Origin: Kibdelosporangium philippinense
Lineage (GTDB): Bacteria; Actinomycetota; Actinomycetes; Mycobacteriales; Pseudonocardiaceae
Length of the DNA: 64,000 nucleotides
Assembly: GCF_021390435.2 (NCBI RefSeq)
Contig: NZ_JAJVCN010000004.1
Location: forward strand, 1,344,501-1,408,500
Reading direction: 5' to 3'
The notes under the pieces were generated by a model, which saw only the letters and a list, made by a program, of their open reading frames with translations, did no database searches and was not told the DNA's origin. The position numbers and the translations under genes were made by a program. Every line of letters starts with the position of its first letter. The stretch's first letter is position 1. This document shows positions 51,860-60,245 of this stretch, in pieces.

Positions 51860-51875
51860 TGGACCAGCTAGTCCA
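51860..51875. promoter_or_regulatory. operator TGGAC-N6-GTCCA, copy 2
   Basis: TGGAC CAGCTA GTCCA lies 14 bases before the aldo/keto reductase start, so binding here would block its promoter or initiation. It is the second of the pair described at 51824-51839. Confidence 0.6.
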
Positions 51876-51888
51876 TTCGGGAGATGAG

Positions 51889-52947
51889 ATGCAGTACTAC
51901 CTGCTCGGCAAGTCGGGTCTGCGGGTCAGCCGGGTCGCGTTGGGCACGATGAACTTCGGCACGCGTGGCTATCACGCCGCCTACGGCAAAACCGAGGACG
52001 AAGCCCGCCCGATCCTGCGGGCCTACCTGGACGCGGGCGGCAACTTCGTGGACACGGCCGATTTCTACACCGCGGGCCACAGTGAGGAGATCATCGGCAA
52101 GCTCCTGGAAGAGGCCGGGGCACGCGACCGGGTCGTGCTGACGACCAAGTTCACCAACACCCTCGACCCCAGCGATCCCAACGCCGGTGGCAACGGCCGC
52201 AAGCACATGATCAAAGCCGTCGAGGACTCGCTGACGAGGCTGCGGACCGACTACATCGACCTGTTCCTGCTGCACATCTGGGACCGGATGACACCGGTCG
52301 AAGAGGTCGTGCACACCTTCGACGACCTGGTCAAGGCGGGCAAGGTCCGGTACGCGGGCATGTCCGACGTGCCGAGTTGGTACGCCGCCAAAGCGCAGAC
52401 CTACGCCGAAGCGCACGGCCTGACCAGGATGATCGGCCTGCAGCTGCCGTATTCCTTGATATCGCGGGAGATCGAGCTCGAATACGTGTCCTTGGCGCAG
52501 CACCTCGGCATGGGCATCACCGGGTTCGGACCGGTCGCGGGCGGGTTGCTGACCGGCAAATACCGGCCTTCGCACGGGGGCCTGGATGGTGACGGTCGTC
52601 TGAAAGACAGCCCCGGATACCGGGTGCTCGGTGAACGCGAGTGGCAGATCGTGGCCGCCGTCGAGAAAGTCGCCGGCGGGCTTGGCCGCAGCATGGCCCA
52701 GGTCGCGATCAACTGGACCGCGACCCAGCCGGGTGTCGCGGCGGCGCTGATCGGCGCGAGCAGCGCCGACCAGCTGGCGAGCAACCTGGCGGCGCTGGAC
52801 TTCGAAATCCCGGCGGACGCACGTGAGCTGCTCGATCAGGCGAGCGCGCTGACCTTGCCCATGCCGTACGCCCTGTTCCACCCGGTTGCCCAGGCGGAAC
52901 TTGTCGGCCCGAAGACCGCCGACAAGCCCACCGGGTACTGGGGTTAG
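51889..52947 (+). CDS. aldo/keto reductase
   Basis: 352 residues from the ATG at 51889, after GGGAG. The catalytic set is present: aspartate in FVDTADFYTAG with the tyrosine following, lysine in VVLTTKF and histidine in FLLHIWDR. The C-terminal GASSADQLASNLAALDFE is typical of the AKR group with YghZ/Kv-beta-like proteins. It reduces aldehydes or sugars with NADPH. The upstream dyads suggest it is repressed until a ligand appears. Its stop abuts the convergent LCP gene. Confidence 0.88.
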   Translation: MQYYLLGKSGLRVSRVALGTMNFGTRGYHAAYGKTEDEARPILRAYLDAGGNFVDTADFYTAGHSEEIIGKLLEEAGARDRVVLTTKFTNTLDPSDPNAGGNGRKHMIKAVEDSLTRLRTDYIDLFLLHIWDRMTPVEEVVHTFDDLVKAGKVRYAGMSDVPSWYAAKAQTYAEAHGLTRMIGLQLPYSLISREIELEYVSLAQHLGMGITGFGPVAGGLLTGKYRPSHGGLDGDGRLKDSPGYRVLGEREWQIVAAVEKVAGGLGRSMAQVAINWTATQPGVAAALIGASSADQLASNLAALDFEIPADARELLDQASALTLPMPYALFHPVAQAELVGPKTADKPTGYWG

Positions 52948-53928
52948 TTAGTTGACGCACTCCGGCCCGTCGCTTGGCTGGCCGCTGAGACGTTCGGCCG
53001 TGAACCGCCGCGCTTGCTCGGGGTTGACGGTCAAAGTGTCCCCAGCTGGCCCGGTAGTCGTCGGACCCACCGGAACGGTTGCCACGGAGAAGCTGGTCTG
53101 CCCGGACAGCCGCTTGGCGAAATCGAGCACGTCGAAGCTGGGATCGGCCTTCACCTCACGCAACAACGCGGTGGCCAACGCGGCCTTCTGCTCCGCGTCG
53201 ATGCCGGTCAACTTGGCGGCAAGACCACGCAGGAACGCCTGGTGGCGAGTGATCCGGTCGAGGTCACCCTGTGGCAGTCCGTGGCGCTGCCGGATGAACG
53301 CCATCGCCTGATCACCATTGAGAATCTGTTTGCCCGCACGGAAATCCGCGTTCGAGTACCGGTCCTTCGCAGCCGTTTTCAGGCAGACCTCGACACCGCC
53401 GATGGCCGACACGGCGTTGACGAATCCGGCCTGCGTGATGGTGACGTAGTGCTCGGCGCGGATTCCGGTGAGCTTCTCGGCCTCGGCCACCATCGCCTTG
53501 GCGCCGTTGTCGCCGCCGCCCGCCTTGGCGTAGTACGAGTTCAGGCGATAACCGGACGCGGTGTGGCTGTCGCGTGGCAGCGACACCGCCCGGATCGACC
53601 CGTCCGCGCCCAGCTTCGCCAGGACGATGGTGTCCGGAATGTTGATCACGTCGAGGCCCATCAGCAGCACGGTCGTCTCGGCGACAACTACCGGCGGGTT
53701 GACAGTTTCCGAGGTCGCGGGCGGTGCCGCCGCACGTGACGCGGTCAAGGGAATGACCACGGCGGCAATGCCCGCGGCCACCGCGCCGCCCGCCACGGCG
53801 ACAATCCAGATCCGCTTACGGCGTGGCTTGGCGCCCTGCCGCAGCGCGGTGAGCACGGTGCCGGGATCGACCGCCTGCTCAGCCTCCGCGGCGATCGCCT
53901 GGCGGATCAGCAGTTCATCGTTGGTCAT
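52948..53928 (-). CDS. LCP (LytR-CpsA-Psr) domain membrane protein
   Basis: 326 residues from the ATG at 53928. A 38-residue cytoplasmic head is followed by one membrane helix (about 39-60) and an extracytoplasmic LCP domain: VLLMGLDV, DTIVLAKL, AVSLPRDSHT and FRAGKQILNGDQAMAFIRQRH. The arginines that bind the pyrophosphate lipid are present. LCP proteins attach wall polymers to peptidoglycan. The start overlaps the sigma factor stop (TGATG), the place where an anti-sigma factor is usually found, and the cytoplasmic head resembles the short N-terminus of such proteins. Confidence 0.85.
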   Translation of the reverse strand: MTNDELLIRQAIAAEAEQAVDPGTVLTALRQGAKPRRKRIWIVAVAGGAVAAGIAAVVIPLTASRAAAPPATSETVNPPVVVAETTVLLMGLDVINIPDTIVLAKLGADGSIRAVSLPRDSHTASGYRLNSYYAKAGGGDNGAKAMVAEAEKLTGIRAEHYVTITQAGFVNAVSAIGGVEVCLKTAAKDRYSNADFRAGKQILNGDQAMAFIRQRHGLPQGDLDRITRHQAFLRGLAAKLTGIDAEQKAALATALLREVKADPSFDVLDFAKRLSGQTSFSVATVPVGPTTTGPAGDTLTVNPEQARRFTAERLSGQPSDGPECVN

Positions 53929-54425
53929 CACAGCACCTCCATGACCCGGTTGTCCGCGCGCAACGTCTTGAGCGCGCGGGAAATGTGGCTGCGTACGGTT
54001 CCTTCGGAGCAGTTCAGGACAGTCGCGATCTCCCCGTCGCTGCAGTCCTCGTAGTAGCGCAAGACCAGCGCCGCGCGCTGCTTACGCGGCAGCACGGCGA
54101 TCCTGGCGCGCATCGCGTCCCGTTCGGCGTGCTGCACCGCGGGATCACCGACCGGCGGTGTCAACGCGTCGATCATCCGCGAAGGGGACGCGATGTCCCG
54201 AGCAGCCTTGCGGTGCCGCCAGGACAGGTATTCGTTCGTCACCATCCGCTTGACGTAGAGGTATGGCGCGTCCATCGCCTCGATCCGTGGCCAGCGCCGC
54301 TGCGCGCGCAGCAGCACCTCCTGCACGATGTCCTGCGCCAGATACCGGTCACAGGTCATCGCGGTCGCGTAGCGCAACAGCCGATCGAGACGATCAGTGA
54401 CGAACTGGTCGAAGCCGTCCGGCAC
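53928..54425 (-). CDS. ECF RNA polymerase sigma factor, sigma-E family
   Basis: 165 residues from the GTG at 54425, after AGAAGGGAG. Region 2 (FVTDRLDRLLRYATAMTCDRYLAQDIVQEVLLRA) and region 4 (LPRKQRAALVLRYYEDCSDGEIATVLNCSEGTVRSHISRALKTL) are complete, as in the actinobacterial SigE-family. It directs transcription of an envelope or stress set. The LCP gene is coupled to it. An IS701 element is inserted 117 bases upstream of its start, which may have replaced its own promoter. Confidence 0.9.
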   Translation of the reverse strand: MPDGFDQFVTDRLDRLLRYATAMTCDRYLAQDIVQEVLLRAQRRWPRIEAMDAPYLYVKRMVTNEYLSWRHRKAARDIASPSRMIDALTPPVGDPAVQHAERDAMRARIAVLPRKQRAALVLRYYEDCSDGEIATVLNCSEGTVRSHISRALKTLRADNRVMEVL

Positions 54426-54538
54426 TGCCGCTCCCTTCTGCTCGATGTGTCGAATGCGGCCGGGAAACCCCGGCGCACCCCGCTGCTGTTGAACGCTGTG
54501 ACGTGTGTCACCCGAAAAGGTGGCGAGATCACGACAGC

Positions 54539-54560
54539 CTAATACGGCAGCAGCCATTCG
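54539..54560. repeat. IS701 element left end: CTAA duplication and inverted repeat
   Basis: CTAA (54539-54542) precedes TACGGCAGCAGCCATTCG (54543-54560), an 18-base perfect inverse of 56043-56060. The 4-base target duplication is usual for IS701 elements. Confidence 0.9.
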
Positions 54561-56060
54561 TTAGCTGACCTGGGTGATCTTGATGTCGCGGGCGAGTCTG
54601 GCGCGTTTGTGGAACCAGCGTGATCGTGCTTGATGCCTGCGGCGCCAGTTCACCCAGTGGGTTGCGTGTCCAGGTGGTCGGGGTGTGGTGGTGCCGGCGA
54701 TCAGATGCTTGATTTCGGGGATGGTGAGCGGGATCAGGCCGGGATCAGCGGGTGGGAGCTGGTCGGGGTGTAGGGGTTCGGGGGCTTGACTGTCGGTGCG
54801 GTCGCGGAGCAGTGCGGCGGTGACCGCGCAGACCGCAAGAGCGGCGCATACAAGCACGGCGTGTCGGGCGATCGCGGTGTAGAGCCTGACCTGAGCCTGG
54901 TCCAGGCCGAAACAGTCTTTGCCGAACTCGAATCCTTCCTCGACAGGCCAACGCAGCCCGGCGGCGCGGATCAGCCGGGTCTTGGTGAGCAGTGCGCTTT
55001 CGGGCACGTAGCAGTAGTGGAAGGCCAACTCGCCGGTGCGCAGGTGTTTGCGGATGAGGAGGTAGTGGCGGGCCGAGTTGGTGGCGATCCAGGCCCAGGC
55101 ATACCACCGGTCGCCTTTGGAGCCCTTGCCGGCCGAGCGGATTTCCCACTGTCGCTCGCGTTTCAGCAATGTCTTCGTGGCCTGGTCGCAGGACAGCTCC
55201 ATGCCGCTGGACAGGATGATCCGGAAGTTCTTCTGAACCCGCAGCACATAGGCTTGCTTGTCGGCCTCGAAGTGGGCCCGCAACTCGGTGCAGCTGCCGT
55301 AAACCTCGTCCCCGCAGTAGAAATCAGGCCGGAACCCGTCCGCGGCCACCGTCGTGCAGATGTCGATGGCCAACTGTCCTTTGGTGCGGAACGTCAGATC
55401 CAGGGGAAGCGCCGAGCGCAGCGACGTCACCGGGTCGCTGATGTGCTCTTCGGGAATCCACTGTTGGAACCCGATCAACGCATGCCCGACACCTTCGCGC
55501 ACATAGGACAGGTGCACCGTGTTGATCCCGTTCTCCACCCGACCCGCGCAGCCCAGATGCTGCCGTTTGACACCCGCGGTGGCTTCACCTTTCTTCTGCT
55601 GCCCCGTCTCATCCAGCGCCCCGATCACCAACTTCCCGCGCCGGCGCCCGCCCTTGCGGGCCGCTTCCTCCAACCCGGACACCGCGAACCGCCGGATCTG
55701 CGCCATCGCCTCGGCCTCGTCCCACACCGCCCGGTTCAGCAGCCGCTGCGTCCGATCCGGTGTCCGGTCCCCGACATACTCAGCGATGGTCCAGCCGTTC
55801 CGTTTCGGCAGCTCGCTTGTCACCGCCCGCACGTACTTACGCGCCTGCACGAACGGCTCGATCCGCCGAAAACACGAACGCAGCCGTTCGGACAGCTCAC
55901 CCAGTTTCCGCCCAGCCAACCGAGCACCTATCCTGGCAGCCGCAGCCGCCTGCGATCCTGTAGTTCTCACAAACACATGATCAACAGGCGGCTGCCCCAT
56001 GTCGCCACCGGCCCCAGCTACACATCCCCACAGGTCACAACCCGAATGGCTGCTGCCGTA
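54543..56060 (-). mobile_element. IS701-family insertion sequence, 1518 bp, intact
   Basis: The element is bounded by perfect 18-base inverted repeats and CTAA on both sides, with one full transposase gene on the minus strand. Both ends and the catalytic gene look undamaged, so it should be recent. It lies between the sigma factor and the large SARP gene. Confidence 0.93.
54561..56000 (-). CDS. IS701-family DDE transposase
   Basis: A 479-residue transposase, complete. The IS701 pattern is visible: YVRAVTSELPKRNGWTIAEYVGDRTPDRTQRLLNRAVWDEAE, then GALDETGQQKKG with the first catalytic aspartate and DFYCGDEVYG with the second; the glutamate is in RWPVEEGFEFGKD. Its C-terminus is basic. It starts with ATG and ends 18 bases from the element edge. 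Confidence 0.93.
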   Translation of the reverse strand: MGQPPVDHVFVRTTGSQAAAAARIGARLAGRKLGELSERLRSCFRRIEPFVQARKYVRAVTSELPKRNGWTIAEYVGDRTPDRTQRLLNRAVWDEAEAMAQIRRFAVSGLEEAARKGGRRRGKLVIGALDETGQQKKGEATAGVKRQHLGCAGRVENGINTVHLSYVREGVGHALIGFQQWIPEEHISDPVTSLRSALPLDLTFRTKGQLAIDICTTVAADGFRPDFYCGDEVYGSCTELRAHFEADKQAYVLRVQKNFRIILSSGMELSCDQATKTLLKRERQWEIRSAGKGSKGDRWYAWAWIATNSARHYLLIRKHLRTGELAFHYCYVPESALLTKTRLIRAAGLRWPVEEGFEFGKDCFGLDQAQVRLYTAIARHAVLVCAALAVCAVTAALLRDRTDSQAPEPLHPDQLPPADPGLIPLTIPEIKHLIAGTTTPRPPGHATHWVNWRRRHQARSRWFHKRARLARDIKITQVS

Positions 56061-56064
56061 CTAA
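56043..56064. repeat. IS701 element right end: inverted repeat and CTAA duplication
   Basis: CGAATGGCTGCTGCCGTA (56043-56060) followed by CTAA (56061-56064), matching the left end. Confidence 0.9.
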
Positions 56065-56435
56065 GCAGTGGCCCGCTGACCGGCCATGATCCAGACCACT
56101 TCGACTGTGCCGCGCGGGCACACCGACCGGCTATTTCTTGCTCGCCGAGTGGGCTTTTTGAACACGTATGAACAGATTTCCGCTCGGTTTTTCCTGCTGA
56201 TGACTGTTTTTCCAGGTCAGCGGCTGTCTGGCTGAAATCGGACATGGCGGGCGTCAAATGCGATGGACATGCCCGAAAATCGCCAGGTCGGGCCGTTTAA
56301 CTGGGCAATTGCAACGCATTTGCCGGAGCGTGGCGTTCTGACGTTAACTGTGCGACTGGGCCCCCGGTACGCGTTCGCCGCCAGCTCTTTCGCGCGTACC
56401 GGTCGCGGGCTTGTGCGGAAAGGGAATTGAGGCAC
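56065..56435. other. 371-bp noncoding leader of the SARP gene
   Basis: No gene is supported here. The stretch is lower in GC than its surroundings (for example 56140-56230 and 56270-56300) and holds the promoter of the SARP gene. CTGAAATCGGAC at 56232-56243 recurs in the leader of the second SARP gene (61957-61968). No hairpin or riboswitch was recognised. Confidence 0.6.
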
Positions 56436-59400
56436 ATGGGGGAACCCGTAACCCCTGGTGAGCCGCGGTACCGGATCCTCGGACCGGTCGCTGTGATGGG
56501 TGACGTCGAGTTGGGCGCCCCGAAGCAGCGCGCGGTGTTGGCCGCGTTGTTGCTCAACGCGAACCGGATGGTGTCGGAAGAGCAGATCTTCACCCTCGTG
56601 TGGGGCGAGGAGACACCCAAGTCGGTACTCGGCCGGGTACGCGTCTACGTCCACGAACTGCGCGCGCTGCTGGGCAGGGACGTGATCGACCGGGTCAGGG
56701 CCGGCTACCGGATCAGCGTGCGGCCGGGCGAGCTTGACCTTGACGTCTTCACCGAGCGGATCACCGAAGGCAGGACCGAGGCGAAGTCGGGACGAGCGGC
56801 CGAGGCCGCGGCGAAGTTCCGGGCCGCGCTGGATCTGTGGACCGGCCCGGCGCTTGGCGGCGTGAGCGAGCCGTTGGCCGAACGTGAGACCGACGCGTTG
56901 GAGGAGCGCAGGCTCAACGTCTACGAGGAGCTTTTCGACGCCGAACTCGCAGCCGGATGCCACGACAAGGTGGTCAGTGAGGTGCAGCGGATCGCGGCCG
57001 ACCACCCGTTGCGGGAACGGCTGCAGGGCCAGTTGATGCTCGCGCTCGACAGGTCGGGCCGCAGATCCGAGGCGCTCGCGGTCTATCTGGACACGCATCA
57101 CCGGCTGGTCGAGGAGCTCGGCATCGAACCGGGCCAGGCGCTGCGCGAGATCCACCAGCGCATCCTTGATCCCGGCGAGGCGCCCGTGCGGACGCGGCCC
57201 GCTGAGTTGCCGCGGGACGTGCGCGGCTTCGCTGGGCGGGAAGCCGAGCTGACCGCGCTCAGCGAACGCCTGCTGACCAGCGACGGCGGTATCGGCGTGA
57301 TCAGCGGGACCGGCGGCGTCGGCAAGACCGCGCTGGCGATCCGCTGGGCGCATCGGGTACGTGACCAGTTCCCGGACGGGCAGCTGTTTCTCAACCTGCG
57401 GGGATACGACCCGGATCACGAACCGCTCACGCCAGTCGCCGCGCTCGGGCAGCTGCTGCAATCCCTTGGCGTGCCGACCGAGCGGGTACCGGACACTGTG
57501 GAACAGCAGGCTGGGCTGTACCGATCGCTGCTTGCCGACCGGAAAGTCCTTGTGGTGCTGGACAATGTGCGCGACGCCAGCCAGGTCTGGCCGTTGCTGC
57601 CGCCGTCTGGTGTGGGGATCGTGACCAGCAGGCACCGGTTGGGCGACGTGGTCGCCAACACCGGCGCGTACCACGCGTCGCTGACCGAGTTGACCGAGTC
57701 GGACGCGTTGGCGTTGCTGACCGAGGTGCTCGGCGAAGACCGCGTCACCGAGGAACGCGACGACTGCGTCGAATTGGCCAGGTTGTGCGGCTGGCTGCCG
57801 TTGGCGTTGCGGATCGCGGCGGCCAACGTTGTCGAGACGCACGGCATTGCCGACGTGGCCTCGGAATTGGCCAACGGCGACCGGCTGGCCGAGCTGGCCG
57901 TCGACGGCGCGGACAGCCCGGTGAGTGCCGCGTTCGCGCTGTCGTATCGTGCCTTGCGACCTCGTGACCGGCAGGTTTTCCGGTTGCTGGGCTTGGTTCC
58001 CGGCCCGGACGTGACACCGCACGCGGCCGCCGCGGTCGCCGGGATCTCGGTCGCTGAAGCGACAAAGTCCTTGCGCACGTTGGCAGCCGCGTATCTGATC
58101 GAGCCACAGGCCGCGCAGCGCTATCGGTTCCACGATCTCGTGCGGCTCTTCGCGTCCGACCGAGCCCGTACGGATCCGGAACGCACGCAGGCGTGGGACC
58201 GGCTGATGGACCACTACCTGGCCGTTTCCAACGCCGTTGTGGAGAAACACGGCCAAGCCGTTCTTCGGTTGCCTGGCACGTTCCCGGTCGCGTCCGCGCC
58301 TGTCGGCGACGCGATGGAGGAACTGCCGAACCTTACGGCCGCGCTGATCCAGATGTGTGCGCAGGGACCGTATCGGCAAGCCTGGCGCCTGGCTGACGAT
58401 CTGCGCGTGCTCTACCCGCGCCACGGCCGTCGGCTGGCGTGGCTTGAGCTTGGTCCGATCGTGCTGGAAGCCGCGAAACGCAATGGTGAAGCCGAAGTCC
58501 AGGCCATGCTGCAGCACAGCATGGGGGAGGCGTTGCTGCGTGCTGGCCAGCGTGAACAGGCGGTCACTGTGCTGAACAACGCGGTCGCGTTGTCTCGCAG
58601 TTGTGGCTGGCGGGAATGCGAGGCAGCGTCGCTCGCGGACCTCAGCCTGGTCCTGGAATACACCGGACGGCTGGCGAAAGCCATTGAGCACAACCAGAAA
58701 GCGGCCGCGCTGTTCGCCGAACTCGGGTCCGTCGCGGGGGAGAACCGCACGCTCAACGGGCTCAGCAGGCAGTACCACCACTTGGGCAAGCTCGAGCTGG
58801 CTGAGGACTGCGCCCGCAACGCACTGGAGATCAGCCGCAGCCACCGGATGCACCTCGCGATGGTGCACGACATGCGCGACCTCGGTTCGGTTCTGCTCGA
58901 CCTCGGGCGCTACGAGGAATCGCGGACCTACATCGATCAATCGATCACGATCGGCCACGACCTCGGCGCACGCGGCATGGGCACCGCGTACACCTGGCTG
59001 AGCCGATGGCACTGGGAGACCTTCAGCGACGAAGGCGCGCGAGCGGCCGCGCAACGCGGGGTGGACGTGTCCGAGGAGGAAGGCGACGTGCTCATCAAAC
59101 CCGCCGCGCTGATCGCGCTCGCGGACGCGGAGATCAGGCTCGGCGAATACGACCTCGCCGATCGGCACCTCTCACAGGCCGAAGCCATGATCAACCGGGC
59201 CGGGTTGCGGTGGCACATGGCGTACGGCCTCTGCGCCCGATCACGGTTGAGCGCGGCGCACGGTGACTTCGACAAGGCAATCGATGAGGCGACTCAGGCC
59301 CGTGATGTCGCACGGCAGGCCGGTTATCGTCCGCCCGAGCTGGCCGCGTTGACCGAGCTCGCTTTCATCCACTCCCGTGCCGGAAACCGCGCGCAGGCGA

Positions 59401-59489
59401 GCAAGACCGCGATCGCGGCACTGGAGTTGTGCAGGTTGTGCGGTCACGCGCCGTGCGCCGACCGGCTGGAGCCGCTGATCGAGGCATAA
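56436..59489 (+). CDS. AfsR-type SARP regulator: wHTH-BTAD, NB-ARC, TPR
   Basis: 1017 residues from the ATG at 56436. A trans_reg_C winged helix (residues about 8-90, YRILGPVAVMGDVELGAPKQRAVLAALLL), BTAD (95-245), an NB-ARC ATPase with P-loop SGTGGVGKTALAIRWAHRV and VLVVLDNVRD, then TPRs from about 640 to the end. This is the AfsR layout; AfsR-type proteins turn on secondary metabolism in response to ATP and partner binding. It is followed by a 58-base gap and a small unknown gene. Its target is not known; the C1 protease and second SARP nearby may be part of its circuit. Confidence 0.9.
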   Translation: MGEPVTPGEPRYRILGPVAVMGDVELGAPKQRAVLAALLLNANRMVSEEQIFTLVWGEETPKSVLGRVRVYVHELRALLGRDVIDRVRAGYRISVRPGELDLDVFTERITEGRTEAKSGRAAEAAAKFRAALDLWTGPALGGVSEPLAERETDALEERRLNVYEELFDAELAAGCHDKVVSEVQRIAADHPLRERLQGQLMLALDRSGRRSEALAVYLDTHHRLVEELGIEPGQALREIHQRILDPGEAPVRTRPAELPRDVRGFAGREAELTALSERLLTSDGGIGVISGTGGVGKTALAIRWAHRVRDQFPDGQLFLNLRGYDPDHEPLTPVAALGQLLQSLGVPTERVPDTVEQQAGLYRSLLADRKVLVVLDNVRDASQVWPLLPPSGVGIVTSRHRLGDVVANTGAYHASLTELTESDALALLTEVLGEDRVTEERDDCVELARLCGWLPLALRIAAANVVETHGIADVASELANGDRLAELAVDGADSPVSAAFALSYRALRPRDRQVFRLLGLVPGPDVTPHAAAAVAGISVAEATKSLRTLAAAYLIEPQAAQRYRFHDLVRLFASDRARTDPERTQAWDRLMDHYLAVSNAVVEKHGQAVLRLPGTFPVASAPVGDAMEELPNLTAALIQMCAQGPYRQAWRLADDLRVLYPRHGRRLAWLELGPIVLEAAKRNGEAEVQAMLQHSMGEALLRAGQREQAVTVLNNAVALSRSCGWRECEAASLADLSLVLEYTGRLAKAIEHNQKAAALFAELGSVAGENRTLNGLSRQYHHLGKLELAEDCARNALEISRSHRMHLAMVHDMRDLGSVLLDLGRYEESRTYIDQSITIGHDLGARGMGTAYTWLSRWHWETFSDEGARAAAQRGVDVSEEEGDVLIKPAALIALADAEIRLGEYDLADRHLSQAEAMINRAGLRWHMAYGLCARSRLSAAHGDFDKAIDEATQARDVARQAGYRPPELAALTELAFIHSRAGNRAQASKTAIAALELCRLCGHAPCADRLEPLIEA

Positions 59490-59546
59490 CCGCAGCTGGC
59501 AACCGGAGGGAACTTTTTCGGAACAGGCCGGTGTGACTGTTCTGCC

Positions 59547-60077
59547 GTGCCTGACTTCGAATTCAAGGTGAGCCCGGAACTGACCGAGGCCGCCGAGCTC
59601 GCGTTGTCGGCGTGTCAGATCCTTGGCTGGGCGGACGCGCTTGTCGTGGACAGCGTCGAACCGGAGAAGGAAGCGGTAATCAAGCTGTTCACCGAGTTCT
59701 CGGACGCCGATCTCGCCGGGCTGCAGACGATGATCGACGATCTCGCCGAGACCACGGTGGTGTTCCGGCGGTCCCGCGAGCCGGGTGCGGACGTCGACGC
59801 GTTGATCCGTGAGCTCGGTGAGCTGCGTGCGGGAGTCGAGGCCACGCACCGCCTGATCAGCGAGGCGCGCACCGACCTGACCGGGCTGGCCAGGTCGTTT
59901 CACGCCGACGCGGTCCGCTACTGCATGACCAAGGCGTCGGGCGACTCCGCCACGACGGTGTTCCGGTCCTTTTTCGACCAAGCGCTCAGCCTGCGCAAAG
60001 CCGTCCGCAAGGCGGCTGAAGGTGTCGTCATCGGTCAGTCGGCGATCGGAAACGGGCCGATCGTCCGCAGCGCCTGA
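59547..60077 (+). CDS. unknown protein, 176 residues
   Basis: A soluble, mostly helical protein from the GTG at 59547 (MPDFEFKVSPELTEAAELAL). I recognise no family. Charged residues predominate in residues 40-100, with a possible coiled coil at about 75-110 (DVDALIRELGELRAGVEATHRLISEARTDL). There is no signal peptide or membrane helix. It lies between the SARP gene and the C1 protease on the same strand, after a 57-base gap, so it may be co-regulated. Confidence 0.7.
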   Translation: MPDFEFKVSPELTEAAELALSACQILGWADALVVDSVEPEKEAVIKLFTEFSDADLAGLQTMIDDLAETTVVFRRSREPGADVDALIRELGELRAGVEATHRLISEARTDLTGLARSFHADAVRYCMTKASGDSATTVFRSFFDQALSLRKAVRKAAEGVVIGQSAIGNGPIVRSA

Positions 60078-60091
60078 CCGGTGACGATTGC

Positions 60092-60154
60092 CCCTCGTGG
60101 GTGGCCGCATTCGGGTTCCCCCCCCCAGTTCACCCTGTGCACCACCCACGAGGG
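60092..60154. repeat. CTCGTGGGTGG palindrome, copy 3, with a C9 run in the loop
   Basis: CCCTCGTGGGTGG (60092-60104) pairs perfectly with 60142-60154. The arm differs from the other copies by one base (G for A). The 37-base loop holds nine C in a row (60118-60126). It lies 15 bases after the unknown gene and likely ends its transcription. Confidence 0.7.
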
Positions 60155-60245
60155 TGCGTTTTGGACACGAGATGGTCCCGGCGTGTATCTGCACGGCCTC
60201 GTGCTACCTCTTTCAGCGATATCGCCAATCGACTGTGAGGGGAAC

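Noticed and set aside
54426..54557. Longer N-terminus for the sigma factor
   Set aside because: It would read across the IS701 boundary; the GTG at 54425 has AGAAGGGAG.
54786..56171. A long plus-strand frame across the IS701 transposase
   Set aside because: It is the complement of a complete DDE transposase.
56217..59168. A 983-codon open frame antisense to the large SARP gene
   Set aside because: Low-complexity, arginine- and glutamine-rich translation without domains; the SARP domains on the plus strand explain the region.
60081..60245. Longer N-terminus for the C1 protease
   Set aside because: It would run through the hairpin repeat; the ATG at 60246 has GAGGGG in front.
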